From NCBI GenBank assembly GCA_002633025.1, contig NMRB01000376.1, forward strand, positions 319,571 through 383,570: DNA of 64,000 nt, written 5' to 3'. This document shows, in pieces, positions 23,953-35,300 of this stretch. The notes under the pieces are model-generated. The model saw only the letters and a list, made by a program, of their open reading frames with translations, made no database searches and was not told the origin of the DNA. Numbering within the stretch: the first letter of the stretch is position 1; each line of letters begins with the position of its first letter. This DNA is from Notospermus geniculatus (lineage: Eukaryota > Nemertea > Pilidiophora > Heteronemertea > Lineidae). A program made the position numbers and the translations under genes.

Positions 23953-24801
23953 GTTGGTGTGTTTGGCTGCACAGACTGGTATGAGTACTGTATTTGGCAC
24001 CAGTGGTACTTCTGGTAAGTCATAACACGTATTTGGTCACCTTTATTTGTAAGAAGAGGTTGTTGCACACACACGTGTAAAAAATTATCTGATGCCCAGG
24101 GAAACCATCAAGAACCACCAAGGGTAGGCCTAAATATATCGAGCTCTCTGGAGGCTAGCGGTATGTCCGCAAATAAAGACGTTAGAAAAGAAGATAGTCG
24201 TGCAGGTCTCAATGGTCTTGTGATTAATTTTGAGTCGTTGCTGAAAAAGACGTTGGGTGGCACTGCAGTCGTCGGGATTATCTTGAGCTAAGAAGGACGC
24301 TTAACGGCGCTGCAGTCGTCGGGAAACGTTCCGTGCGTTTGGGGAAGATAAGACGGCTAAGCAGCATCCTGAAAAACTCCCTACCACTCCCTTCAGAGAC
24401 AAGTCGAGAGAAGAAACCTTGCATAGAGACCCTGATGATTCAGAATGATGAAAGATTGGCCTAAATGCGTTGTTGCAACTTCCCGGCGCCGGTTGGCTTG
24501 GAAACTAGAATCGGAAAGTTTAAATTCCAGTCGCTTTAGGGAAATATGGCAAAACTTATGGTTTAGACGGCAAGAAAAAGAAGATACGAATCATCTACCG
24601 TTGCTATGGGAGACCGAGCAAATGCTCGGGGTTTTAGCTTCCTTGTGGGCCATTTTTTCCTTTTTCAGGGTGGGAATAGTCTGCGGCATCCTTTTACTTG
24701 TCTTTCTTATCCCGTGGGTGGTCCATTCTCTAAAGAAGAACAAACGACAGACGAGAGCTGTACCGGTAGCTGTTGTTGTGCCTCGCACTGTAAGTAGTTG
24801 A
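23953..24801 (+). CDS. Putative small single-pass membrane protein, 3' exons
   Basis: Two exons join cleanly: 23953-24014 (after TTTCTTTTAG, before GTAAGT) and 24669-24801 (after TTTTTCAG). The junction completes a Trp codon. The first exon reads VGVFGCTDWYEYCIWHQWYF, an aromatic stretch with two cysteines; the second begins with the hydrophobic VGIVCGILLLVFLIPWVV, then basic SLKKNKRQTR and PVAVVVPRT, ending TGA at 24799-24801. GTAAGT at 24791 could instead be another donor. The order of cysteine-aromatic ectodomain, YFW at the membrane, one helix and a basic tail recalls VOPP1/WBP1/CYYR1-like proteins, but I cannot assign a family. The signal-peptide exon was not found. AATAAA at 25111-25116 could end the transcript. 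Confidence 0.45.
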
Positions 24802-25216
24802 ATGTAGGCCTACAAATGCTCTCTGGCAAAAAAGATAGAATGAACCCTTTTTCATGGCGAAACGTTCGGATGATCGGGGGGGGGNATGAAATTAGTCGTG
24901 AGCCCCGTTCCCACCACAGCGAATTCCGCCGTGGTTGACGGCGAGCGGTGCGGTTTTCACAGGGCTTTGGACAATCTTCCAATGGTTTAACAAAACTTTG
25001 ATGGCTTGCATGGCCAAATCTTTGAAACATGGCAGTGTTGATTATCCCAATGCCTGTGAAATTCGCTACGAGAACGGTTTTCAAAAATTTCAAAAAAATT
25101 TGATATTTTGAATAAACCTCTACAAATTCTGAAAAAAAAATAGCGATCGATTGTTTTCGTATGCCGTTCACTGGCGACTTCCACTGACACGCGGCGAAAC
25201 GCAGGGTTTCCTTACC

Positions 25217-25861
25217 TAAGGCCTGCTTTCTATTCGGAAACGCTCGAAAGTACGGTGGCCCATGGAGCTCATTGATGACAAATATTTACATTTGCAATTT
25301 TTTTTCAATTCGATAACTTTTTCTTGGGAATTTGTAAAATTTTTTAGAAGTTCCCACCGAAAATTAATTTTCACCGCGGTGGAAATTAATTTCCACCGCG
25401 GTGGTAATTATTAATTATCACCCACCGCGGTGAAAATTAATTTTCACCGCGGTGGAAATATTTTTACCTCGGTGAAAATATTTCCACCGCGGTGAAAATT
25501 AATTTCCACCGCGGTGATAATTAATAATTACCACCGCGGTGGAAATTAATTTTCACCGAGGTGGAAATATTATCACCGAGGTAGAAATATTCTCACCGCG
25601 GTGGTAATATTATCACCGAGGTGGAAATATTATCACCGAGGTGGAAATATTATCACCGCGGTGGGAACTTCTAAAAATTTTACAAATTCCCAAGAAAAAG
25701 TTATCGAATTGAAAAAAAATTGCAAATGTAAATATTTTTCATCAATGAGCTCTACCGTACGAAAGCATTGTTTGTTTCCGCTTCGTTGGTCACGGCGCGG
25801 AAAAAAACAATGGTTTCGAGCGTTTCCGAGCACGGAAACGCGCCAATAGAAAGCAGGCCTA
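25217..25861. mobile_element. 645-bp TA-flanked palindromic element
   Basis: Ends AGGCCTGCTTTCTATT and AATAGAAAGCAGGCC, TA both sides. Arms continue inward through GGAAACGC, GAGCTCATTGATGA and TTCCCAAGAAAAAGTTATCG (right-arm strand) for over 100 bp. The centre is the CCGCGG palindrome array. No open frame of note; presumably a non-autonomous DNA transposon. Confidence 0.85.
25354..25668. repeat. Array of CACCGCGGTG palindromes
   Basis: About sixteen copies of CACCGCGGTG (or the CACCGAGGTG variant) are spaced by AT-only linkers such as GAAATTAATTTTC or GAAATATTATC, giving roughly 20-22 bp periodicity. Each unit is its own reverse complement, and the array as a whole is palindromic about its centre. 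Confidence 0.9.
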
Positions 25862-25864
25862 AAG

Positions 25865-26004
25865 CAAGGTTCATTGGCGCACGAATCCGGTCCGTTTTCA
25901 GTCCGTTTGCCCCTATTTTTGCGGATACGACAACGCAAAAGTCAATATGATCGATTTTCTACGGACCTGAGTCGGACAAAATCCGTGTGCCAATGAACCC
26001 TGCA
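25865..26004. mobile_element. MITE with TTCATTGGCGCACG ends
   Basis: AAGGTTCATTGGCGCACGAA on the left and TCCGTGTGCCAATGAACC on the right are complementary with few mismatches. It ends about 290 bp before the SF3B1 start codon. Confidence 0.7.
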
Positions 26005-26227
26005 TAACTCGGAACTAAATTGTTGAGACCAGCATTGTCTGCGCCCTTTCTGCTTTACGGTATGGGTCCCATAGGCTTAACCCCGCCCACAAATCCCGTC
26101 TAGCCGCCAGACAACAGAACTAGACGGGAAGTCATGTATTCCGTAATGAAATTTACATAGGCCTACAGACCCACGCATACGGAGATCTCCTAAGCGCGCC
26201 AAATTCAAACTTCCCGCTCTACGGCCC

Positions 26228-26295
26228 GAGACATAGCGCATGCGTATGGAGCTGCGCAAGAGCAATGCGCAAGGACGTCGAAAGAACGAATCAAA
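26228..26295 (+). promoter_or_regulatory. SF3B1: SF3B1 promoter/5' UTR region
   Basis: AGCGCATGCGTA near 26235 matches the NRF1 palindrome (GCGCATGCGC) closely, and TGCGCAA half-sites repeat at about 26253 and 26266. No TATA box is visible, as expected for a housekeeping splicing gene. The transcription start is not determined. Confidence 0.4.
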
Positions 26296-26317
26296 ATGGC
26301 TGCCACGACACACGAAG
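26296..26317 (+). CDS. SF3B1: SF3B1 exon 1 (22 coding nt)
   Basis: ATGGCTGCCACGACACACGA encodes MAATTHE and leaves one G for the next codon; exon 2 at 26980 continues [13 protein letters not shown]. Human begins MAKIAKTHE-DIEAQI with the intron at the same phase, which supports this start. The donor GTTCGA is weak beyond the first two bases. This exon is too short to be found by reading-frame length. Confidence 0.85.
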
Positions 26318-29300
26318 GTTCGATTTCTCCCAAATTTCGATTGATTTCTCCGTCATTTCCTTCATATCCTTCGTCTTTCATACGTTGTATTTGTCCGCAG
26401 ATATATTGAGATTCAAAATGCGCTGTTTACTGTTAACGGCATTGCCTATAAGTAGGAGGGAATATTGCTTTTTCTTGAAGAAAAATATTGGCTTGGCGTC
26501 TCTGTCTTCTGAAATTTTTGATCAGCAGTGCGTGCTCGAGAGTGCACAGACATGTGCACGTCAGTGCACTGTGCATCATACATGCTGCCGGACATGGCGG
26601 ATGGATTGTGATTTATAGGGCCTAGCGAGCCCTTTCTATTTGCTTTAATGAAATGATTTGCGGTGCACCAATCCATCGAAACATTTGATTGTGATAGACC
26701 CCTGCCTGACTCTGTGTCTGTCCCATTTCTTTTTTGCAATGATTCATTGACATTGATTGACGTGTCAACGTAGAAAAAATTTACATCACATGCCGCCATG
26801 CATGCAATTTGCATGCGTGCGTGCACTTTACATTTGTCCTCGAATGTACCCCCACTTTGGTTCCCACCCGGGGGTTCCCATCAAGGTTCTACATCCTACA
26901 TAGGCCTAGATTTACAAAACTATTGAACAGTGTTTCATTTACTTTTGCATGACGATGAAGTTTTCATTTTCTATTTCAGAAATTGAACAGCAGGTTCAAG
27001 CCATTCAAGCAAAAAAGGCCAACCTTGCATACAGAGATGAAAGCGAAAAGGCTGGCCTGGGGAGGGAGGGCCACTTCGACACAAACATCTACAGTGGTCA
27101 GGATAGCAAATTTGCTGGATATGTCACCTCCATTGCGCCCAATGAAGACCAATATGTAAGTCTTCCCAGTTCATTGTACATATGTACCAGTAGCCTAACT
27201 GTTTGGTCCAGGGCGATTCCACGGCATGTTGTACGGGACATTCAGACAGGTTTTTTACCCCTGAACAAGAGGCAGCCAATAATTACTTGGGTAAACCATC
27301 AACATAAGGTGTATGAGGGCCAATGTCAANTACCTAGTGCCTTTTTTACCTAGTGCCTTTATTTCCTAGTGCCTTTTTTACCTAGTGCCTTTTTTTCCAG
27401 TGCCTTTTTTACCTAGTGCCTTTTTTTCCGTGCCTTTTTTTCCGGTGCCTTTTTTTCCAGTGCCTTTATTACCGTATACCGTGGGGTGGAGCCGGTAGGC
27501 CTAGCTAGGCCACATCGAATCGGGACGGTATTGCACCCAATCAGAATTGGCTTTGGTTTGGTAATTTAGCTATAAGTTTTTAACCGCAAGTTCTTGTATA
27601 TTCATGGAATAATGAACAAATATTGCATCCAGTAGGAGCGGTTCGTAAGAACACTGAATTGGACCAAATCGGACCGGATCGGACCGAATCGAGACGCTCT
27701 TGCACTGAATTGGAGTTGGCTTTGGTTTGGTGTGAAGTTAAACGCAAGTTCTTACATGTTTATGGAATATAATGAACAGATAATGTGTATTATTCGGGAG
27801 ATAATTGATTATTTTGATGAATGAACTCCGATTCTGGCTGTTGTTCAAACCAGGCTGATGTCAGCAGCTAATTCCAATATCTGCCGTCGACACAGCCATG
27901 GCGCTACAGTGCTTGTCGTCGACACAGCCGTGGCGCTACAGGGCGATTCCACGGCATGTTGTACGGGACATTCAGACAGGTTTTTTACCCCTGAACAAGA
28001 GGCAGCCAATAATTACTTGGGTAAACCATTAACATAAGGTGTATGAGGGCCAATGTCAATGGCCAATAATAACGATTTATCCACTCGCCCTTTGTCTGTG
28101 GAAATAATGGGAAAAAAGCAGCATGTTGTACGGGACATGAAAACGGACAAGGGTTGAGACTAGTGGTCAGAACATGCCAAAAGTCTGTGAAGTGGATAGA
28201 GTAAATCTGATCTCATTAGCCTAGGGTTATATCTGAATAAGGTCTGCACTTAGCTATCTGACACTTATTCCTCATTGATGAGTACTTGGGAGGCAGGCTT
28301 TGAAAAACTGATATGTTGTACGGGACATCTTGGGATATGTTGTACGGGACGCTTTTGTCCGTTCATTGAAAATATTTCAAAATCACCTGTATTCTGATAA
28401 AAATGATACAAAAGGCCATGATTAGGAATAAAATATTTCATTCCGTGAGTTAACTAGAATTAGCAAATGTAAAAACTGGCTTTTTTATTGAACTTAGAGG
28501 ATCAAAGTCCTAGAAACACAGTCTTCAACAAACTTTCCATGCAAACATCGGTATAACGTCAAGAATACGTCAGAACACCTACAAACATTCAAAAGAACAA
28601 AATCCCACAACTGGGGAAAAAAATCCATGTAAAAAAATTCATGTAAACTATTTCAATGGAACTTTAATAGGATGTTGTACGGGACACAGGCATGTTGTAC
28701 GGGACAAAATGTTGTACGGGACAGAAAATAATTGCTTATATCTCCAATACTAATGTCAGATTTCTGAAAATTATTTTGTCAAATTAAAGTACATGTCATG
28801 AAGTTAGAAAATTATAAATCCCATGGAAATTAAATTGTATTTGTTATCAGCAGAATAAAAAAATCAAGTTTTTGCATGTTGTACGGGACAGGCCGCCCTT
28901 AATTTTTGGTCATAGTGATATTCAGTGAGAATGGGGGTCAAAGTCAAAACACAGTTTGATTACATTAAGTAGGCTTTGCTTTAGCTGACAAGGTGATGAG
29001 AATAAAAATCCCTTAAAAAACATGGAATTTATATGGGTTTTTATAGCTGCCGGAAATTCTCTGCATTTGGCATTAAATAGTACGGTGACATGTAAAGGGT
29101 TAATTTGAGGTGATATGTGGATATATGTGAAAAACCTGTTTGGATTTTAAAAGTTAAGTAAATACAGATATGAAAAAACCCACATATGATAGTATGTGTG
29201 CAATTTCATTTTGTGCTGTTCATGTCCTCTTTTTCATGGAATCGCCCTCCATAAGACATGGCAAACTCATTAATCATTCCAAAATATCTTGCAAATTTGC

Positions 29301-32300
29301 TGGTTTCTGAAGCAAGTGAGCATTCAATGGGCTTGGCATATTTTCTCCTTTTTCTTCAGGATGATGACGAAGTGCAAGACATCCATCAATATGGAAAGAA
29401 GACACATCACACAGCACCGCTGAATCTTTTGAATGATTTGACACAGTCAGAGAAGGTAAGACAATTGTAACGTTATTTCGTGCCCTGATGAGACCATGAT
29501 TTCCACTTTTGCTTGTTTGTAAAGTCGATTTTGGCCTGTCACTAGGGCTTTGTGATGAACTCCTGATAATAACATGCAACTCTAGCTGGTTGCTTGTGCT
29601 TTCATGCTGTGATTTCAGTTGTGAATTTTATAGAGCAGGGTGTAGGCCTATGTGGGTCTTTAAAAGTCCCCTTCAGCTGAAACAGGTCATAAATTTAGAT
29701 AACTCGGTCTAAAAGTCTTTAAGAAGGTCCTAAATTTCATGCTCAGCTGAGAGCATAAACAACCACGATAGAGTAGAAAGTCTGACATGTGGGCCTTTTC
29801 TTTTCTTCAGGAGTATGACCCACTTGCAGAACGCCGTATCCCACGGATCGCAGACAGGGAGGGAGAGTACCAGGCCATGCGACGTCGGATGATCATATCT
29901 CCAGCTAGGATGGATCCATTTGCAGAAGGTACGCTCAGTAAAGTTTTCTTCCTCTTAAATTTTTGTTTGTTCATTGTTTTGAGGTGGTGGTCTGAATGAG
30001 TGTGTGAATCAAGAGTGTGATCATTTATTTTCACAGTTTTAGGGCTGAAATTTCACTGGAACCATGTTACTTGTAGTAGTCAGGATCAAGTTTTGGTGAT
30101 AATGACTCAGTTGTAAATTGGTAAACATGGTAATGGCCCTACGTTATCCCCATCAATGGCAGCCATTTAAAAATATTCTGAAATGACATGGAGGATGATT
30201 GCGAAATTTCAGCCCTGCAGTCAAAAGCTGCACATTTTCGTTGATATTCCGGTGTCAACGTGTAGGATACTTGAAGGTGTAAAGATGAATAAGCACCCCG
30301 AAAAATTTCACATCTTCTACAAGAAATTGAAATATACGCAGTGGTGGTGTGTGATATGAAAGTGTTGATTGTGATAGGAGGTTACTTGAACATTCCTTCT
30401 CACTGAACTAGCCATTCTAGCCATACCCAGCTCCAGCCCTTGCCCCATTGGGAAACGAGTCCGTTTTGAGTCCCTCACTTCTTGTTGCTGGTGGTGTGTT
30501 CAGTTGAAATGTTAAAACTACTTCAATTTTCGTCAGTTGAGGAATCTTGAGTTGTGATCCTTGAGAAAATGCAGAAAGCTATGAAGCTGCAAATTGCAGG
30601 GATTATTCTGAACAGTACAACAAATAATCCCTGCAATTTGCAAGTGCATAGCTTTTTCCANGATTGACCTGATTTTACCAGACACGAGTAGATTTCAGAA
30701 TCCTGCTTATCCAAGTCAAGATACTTCTTGAAAATAACCAGTTTTGCCTCCATCATGGCAATCTATCCAGCACTGGGTTCAAATCTAGCCCGGGCCATAT
30801 GGGATTTCATTCCCGGCTCTTCACGTCCGTCACATGGGACAGTACATGTAAGCTGTACCGTGTTTCTTTGCAAGGGCAAGTAAATGACCCCATCCAAGTG
30901 AGGAACATGAGTACATGTAGCTAGCTTGAGATGGCCTCTTCCGTACTTACCAGGGTCAATAATGCTACATGTACAGAAATGTATGGCATCGGCCCTGACG
31001 GAAAAATCAAGTACAAATATGAAGATATACATGTACATGAAAGTGTTAATTGAAATTGAACCAACAATTGAGCTTAGATAAGATGGTGCAGATGATGATG
31101 TTTCAGCTACAAACTTCATCTCTTCTTGAGAAAACTCAAGACTGTGAGAGATGAGGTACACATTTCGTGCTCTGCCTCACTGGCCAGTGCTCCAAATGGA
31201 ATTTGAAACCACAGTGCAAAAGCAGGTGTTTTCAGTTTGCACAATTCACTGTTTCCCACTCACTGATAATGAAATTGCCAATCACTGCCTCCAGTAGCAA
31301 GCCTTTTATGTGTGAGTGTGTGTGCGTGCGGCTACAAACCAAACTATACATATCTGAGCTAATTTCTAGGTTTCAACAGATAGACATGTCATAAGATGTC
31401 TTAGCGTTGGCGAGGAATCCCAGATGAAGAAGCTACTCACACGGGATAGGTAAAGATATACAGGGCCCGTTGTAGTAAAAAAAACATGGAGCAAGTCATT
31501 GGCCTTGTTAATGTGTAAACGACCATGTGTGTTCGTTTTTCAAACATTGTGCCTGTGGCGATAAGTTAGGTAGTTCTGGTAGGCTGTGGCAATTAGAGGA
31601 CAATTCGTCCCCGGACAATTCGTCCCGTAGGACATTTCGTCCCTGGACAATTCGCCCCTAAAGTCTGTCCCCTCGGAGTTGGCAGCGGCACATTCACCAT
31701 AGGAATATCACATTACGCTGTGGTATGCAGTTCAACTAGTGCAGGTGACCTCAGTCTAGTACGCATTATCTCAATTATAGGCTGTTGCCATCTTTTGCAG
31801 AACAATAAACAGTATTAAAACAAGGGAATATGTTGAAAATCCCCTCTAAAACATGCCAAATCACGATGAAATTTGACTAGAAATGCCTTCAAGAAGCATG
31901 CTGCACTACAATTTCCACAAATATGCACGGAATGCTGATGTCAGCACTTCCAGGAAGTTCACAGCTCTGGTATATGATCGCAATGCTCTTTTCTTAAATC
32001 ATGTGAAGGCAAAACACATTGTTGGTGGTCTTCAGCATCATATCTATAGAGAAAATGCATGCAAAACACAAACACTAGCTACCCAAAATTTCAGAAAATG
32101 CTGTACCCAGTCTCTGCCTCACAAACTAGGCCAGCACTGGTGTTGTTTATTGCTGCTGCTAATTGGTTCAAGTGCCCTATCACTTGGCGTGAGGCTCATT
32201 TCCTTTGATGTGCCGCTGCCAACTCCGAGGGGACAGACTTTAGGGCAATTCGTCCCCAGACAATTCGTCCCCAAGGACAATTCGTCCCCAAACAATTCGT

Positions 32301-35300
32301 CCCAGGACAATTCGTCCCTTAGGACAATGCGTCCCTGCTGTGTTCAGACATGTGAACACCAGCAGTGTTTTGTTACATATGCAACAGCTGTCTTCGAGCC
32401 TTTGAGGAGCTCAACTGATTGAGCCCCTGCAGATTTCAAACGTGAAGCACTGGAAATTTCTGGTTGGGGTGCCTTCCCAAAGAACAAGAAGAATATCTCA
32501 TTGAAATACTTAAGACTTACAGCTGCACCAATCAAGATGCGATTCTGGACATGCCTGCAGTGGCTTGTATGTATAATGGCACCAGTTCTACCAACCTGGG
32601 ATCTAGCTATCGTAAAAGTGGTGGTGTAGAAGGGACAGTGGTTGCAAAACGAATGACACATGGTTAATGATTTATTCACCAACTCAAAATGGACGAACTT
32701 GACCGATTATGTTCGTTATGTGCATTTTGTTTTAGTGCCTCTTGGTACCATTACTTGCACTGAGATACCCAGTGCACATGAATTGGGCAGGAGGCGCTCA
32801 AACAATATGTTGAAAATCCTGCTGAATCACTCTGAACAAATAGCATTTTTCCTTACAAAATGTGATCCTTGTTAAGGATCAGTGTGTTCCTCCACTTCGA
32901 GTTGGTCTTAAAGAATAAAAAGAATCAAATAAACCTGACTCAATGTCAGTTGCGAAAGTCCCCATTATTCTCAATTTGTACGAAAACATGATAGCATGAT
33001 ACATGAACTGCTTGGGGCAAACTTTTTTCTTGCACCTGTTACCTATTGAACAGTATGTGACATTATTTGAACATATCTTATCGCTCTCCATTGTCACGCT
33101 TGGTCGTGACATTCTTTTTGTATCGTTTTAGGCGGGAAGACGCCAGATCCTCGCAATCAAGATCGTACGTTCGTCGATATCATGATGGAACGTGCCCTGG
33201 AGGATAAGCAGGTATGTTTTCACCTCTGATGATAGTTCATTGTCAAAATTAGTGGATTGCTCCAAGGCAGATGGGATCAAAATTATGGTCATTGATGACT
33301 GCAGCAGTTTTGAAACGTGTGTGAATTCGGACAGGGATTGATTGCAATATAGGCATTGTTGTGCTACCTGTGTCTTTAGGCAAAGTGTTTCTGAAGTTCT
33401 GATTCATGTGAGTGACCACGTTGTAACTTCCTAAAATTATCTTTTGCAGAAAGTTTATCGCCAGCAGATGTCTGAAAAGGCCAAAACAGGAGACTTGAAA
33501 GTCATCAACGGAACCAAGGAATCTGATGCCAAACCTTCCAAAAGGAGGCGCTGGGATCAAGCCGCTGAAGACACGCCATCAGAAAAGAAGAAAAAATCTT
33601 CATCTTCCTCCGGTTGGGACGCAGCAGAATCGACGACTCCTTCCCAGAATCGTTGGGATGAGACACCCGGTCGTGGAAAAGGGGGTGAGACACCTGGTGC
33701 CACACCAGGAGCCAGTACCAGGATGTGGGACGCGACGCCAGGTCATGCTACGCCAGGAGCGGCCACTCCTGGGAGGGAGACTCCCGGACACGCCACACCG
33801 GGCCATCAAGGTACCCCAAGTGCGAGGAGGAATCGGTGGGATGAGACCCCCAAAACTGAAAGAGGTCAGTGGTTGTTCTTTAACTTTGCTTCTCTTGGTT
33901 TGCCTTTCTGACTACATTCTTGTTCATCACAATGCAGCTTTTCAACTCAGGAGGCAGGCACGGATCCAGAGAAGGGGGGTTGGGGGTCAGGGGGGTCGTG
34001 ACCCCCCCTGCTCTCCACCACCAATTTTTTTCTCAATAATTTTTTTCTCAATAATTTGCGACAAAAAAATTAAAAATAAAAATTAAAAATAAAGAAAACA
34101 AAAAAAACAAAAAAAATTAAAAATAAAGCTTTTGCTTTGATACTGAGAATAGAGATGCCAGGAAATCAGGTCTAAGGCAGGCCTTCTAGATTTCAAAATT
34201 TTCTTGGGGAGGCCCAGAGGTCAGCACGTACACCTTTGGCACCCGCCTGCAACAACCGCCTTCAGCTGCCCTGACCCCCTCTCATGCCCCAAATCCTGGA
34301 GCCGTGCCTGGGAAACCTTATCATTACCTGTGCAACTTCAGAATCCACACCATTTATCCGGAGAAATGTCTGAGAATATGGTTTCTAATTCATGTGTCAT
34401 TTTCTTTTCAGAAACTCCTGGTCATGGCAGTGGTTGGGCTGAGACCCCCCGCACAGATCGTGGTGGTGGTGGAGACCTCATTGAAAGTACACCCACACCA
34501 AGTGCCAGCAAACGCCGATCAAGATGGGATGAAACACCAGTTGCTGCTGCATCTTCGGGAAACGCAACTCCAGGTTCAATGACACCAGGCGGGATGACCC
34601 CTGGTGGTCTTACACCGGGTGGTTTGACTCCTGGCGGGTTGACACCGGGCGGTTTGACACCATCAGGGTTGACTCCTAGTGGGACCACTCCGGCTGGTGC
34701 CAAGGCTATGGGAATGGTGACCCCGACCCCGGGACACCTGATGAGTATGACGCCCGAACAGATGCAGGCGTACACATGGCAGCGAGAAATTGACGAAAGG
34801 AATCGCCCCCTGTCTGACGAAGAATTGGACGCCATGTTCCCGCCTGGATACAAGGTCCTCCAGCCTCCCACTGGATATGTACCAATCCGCACACCAGCAC
34901 GTCGTCTTGCCGCGACCCCAACTCCTATGGCAGGAACCCCCATGGGATTCAGGATGCAGACACCAGATAACAAAGTACAGATTGTTGACATGCAGCCCAA
35001 GGGGAACCTTCCCATGATGAAACCAGACGACATGCAGTATTTTGATAAACTTTTGGTGAGTAAAGAATTAGGTCGGGTTAAATTTTCGTCAGTGATTATG
35101 GCCAAATTATGTTCCAGGTACCGGTATATTAACTGTAATTTCAAAATTTTTGTGGAGGCCATCTTTAATTTCAGCACCGAATGTTCATCAGTTTCATATA
35201 CATGTATCTGAAACAATCTATTTCTTCCAATCTCTTCTTGTGTCATCTTAGTTCGTTGAAGCTCACCTTCAGAGCGACATGCAACTGGTTTGCTGTGGAA

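Noticed and set aside
31883-32422. 179-codon frame in intron 4
   Set aside because: It runs through the fold-back element and into its GGACAATTCGTCC array; the C-terminal part is simply translated repeat.
33526-34086. 186-codon + strand frame
   Set aside because: Out-of-frame reading of SF3B1 exon 6 continuing into the intron MITE.
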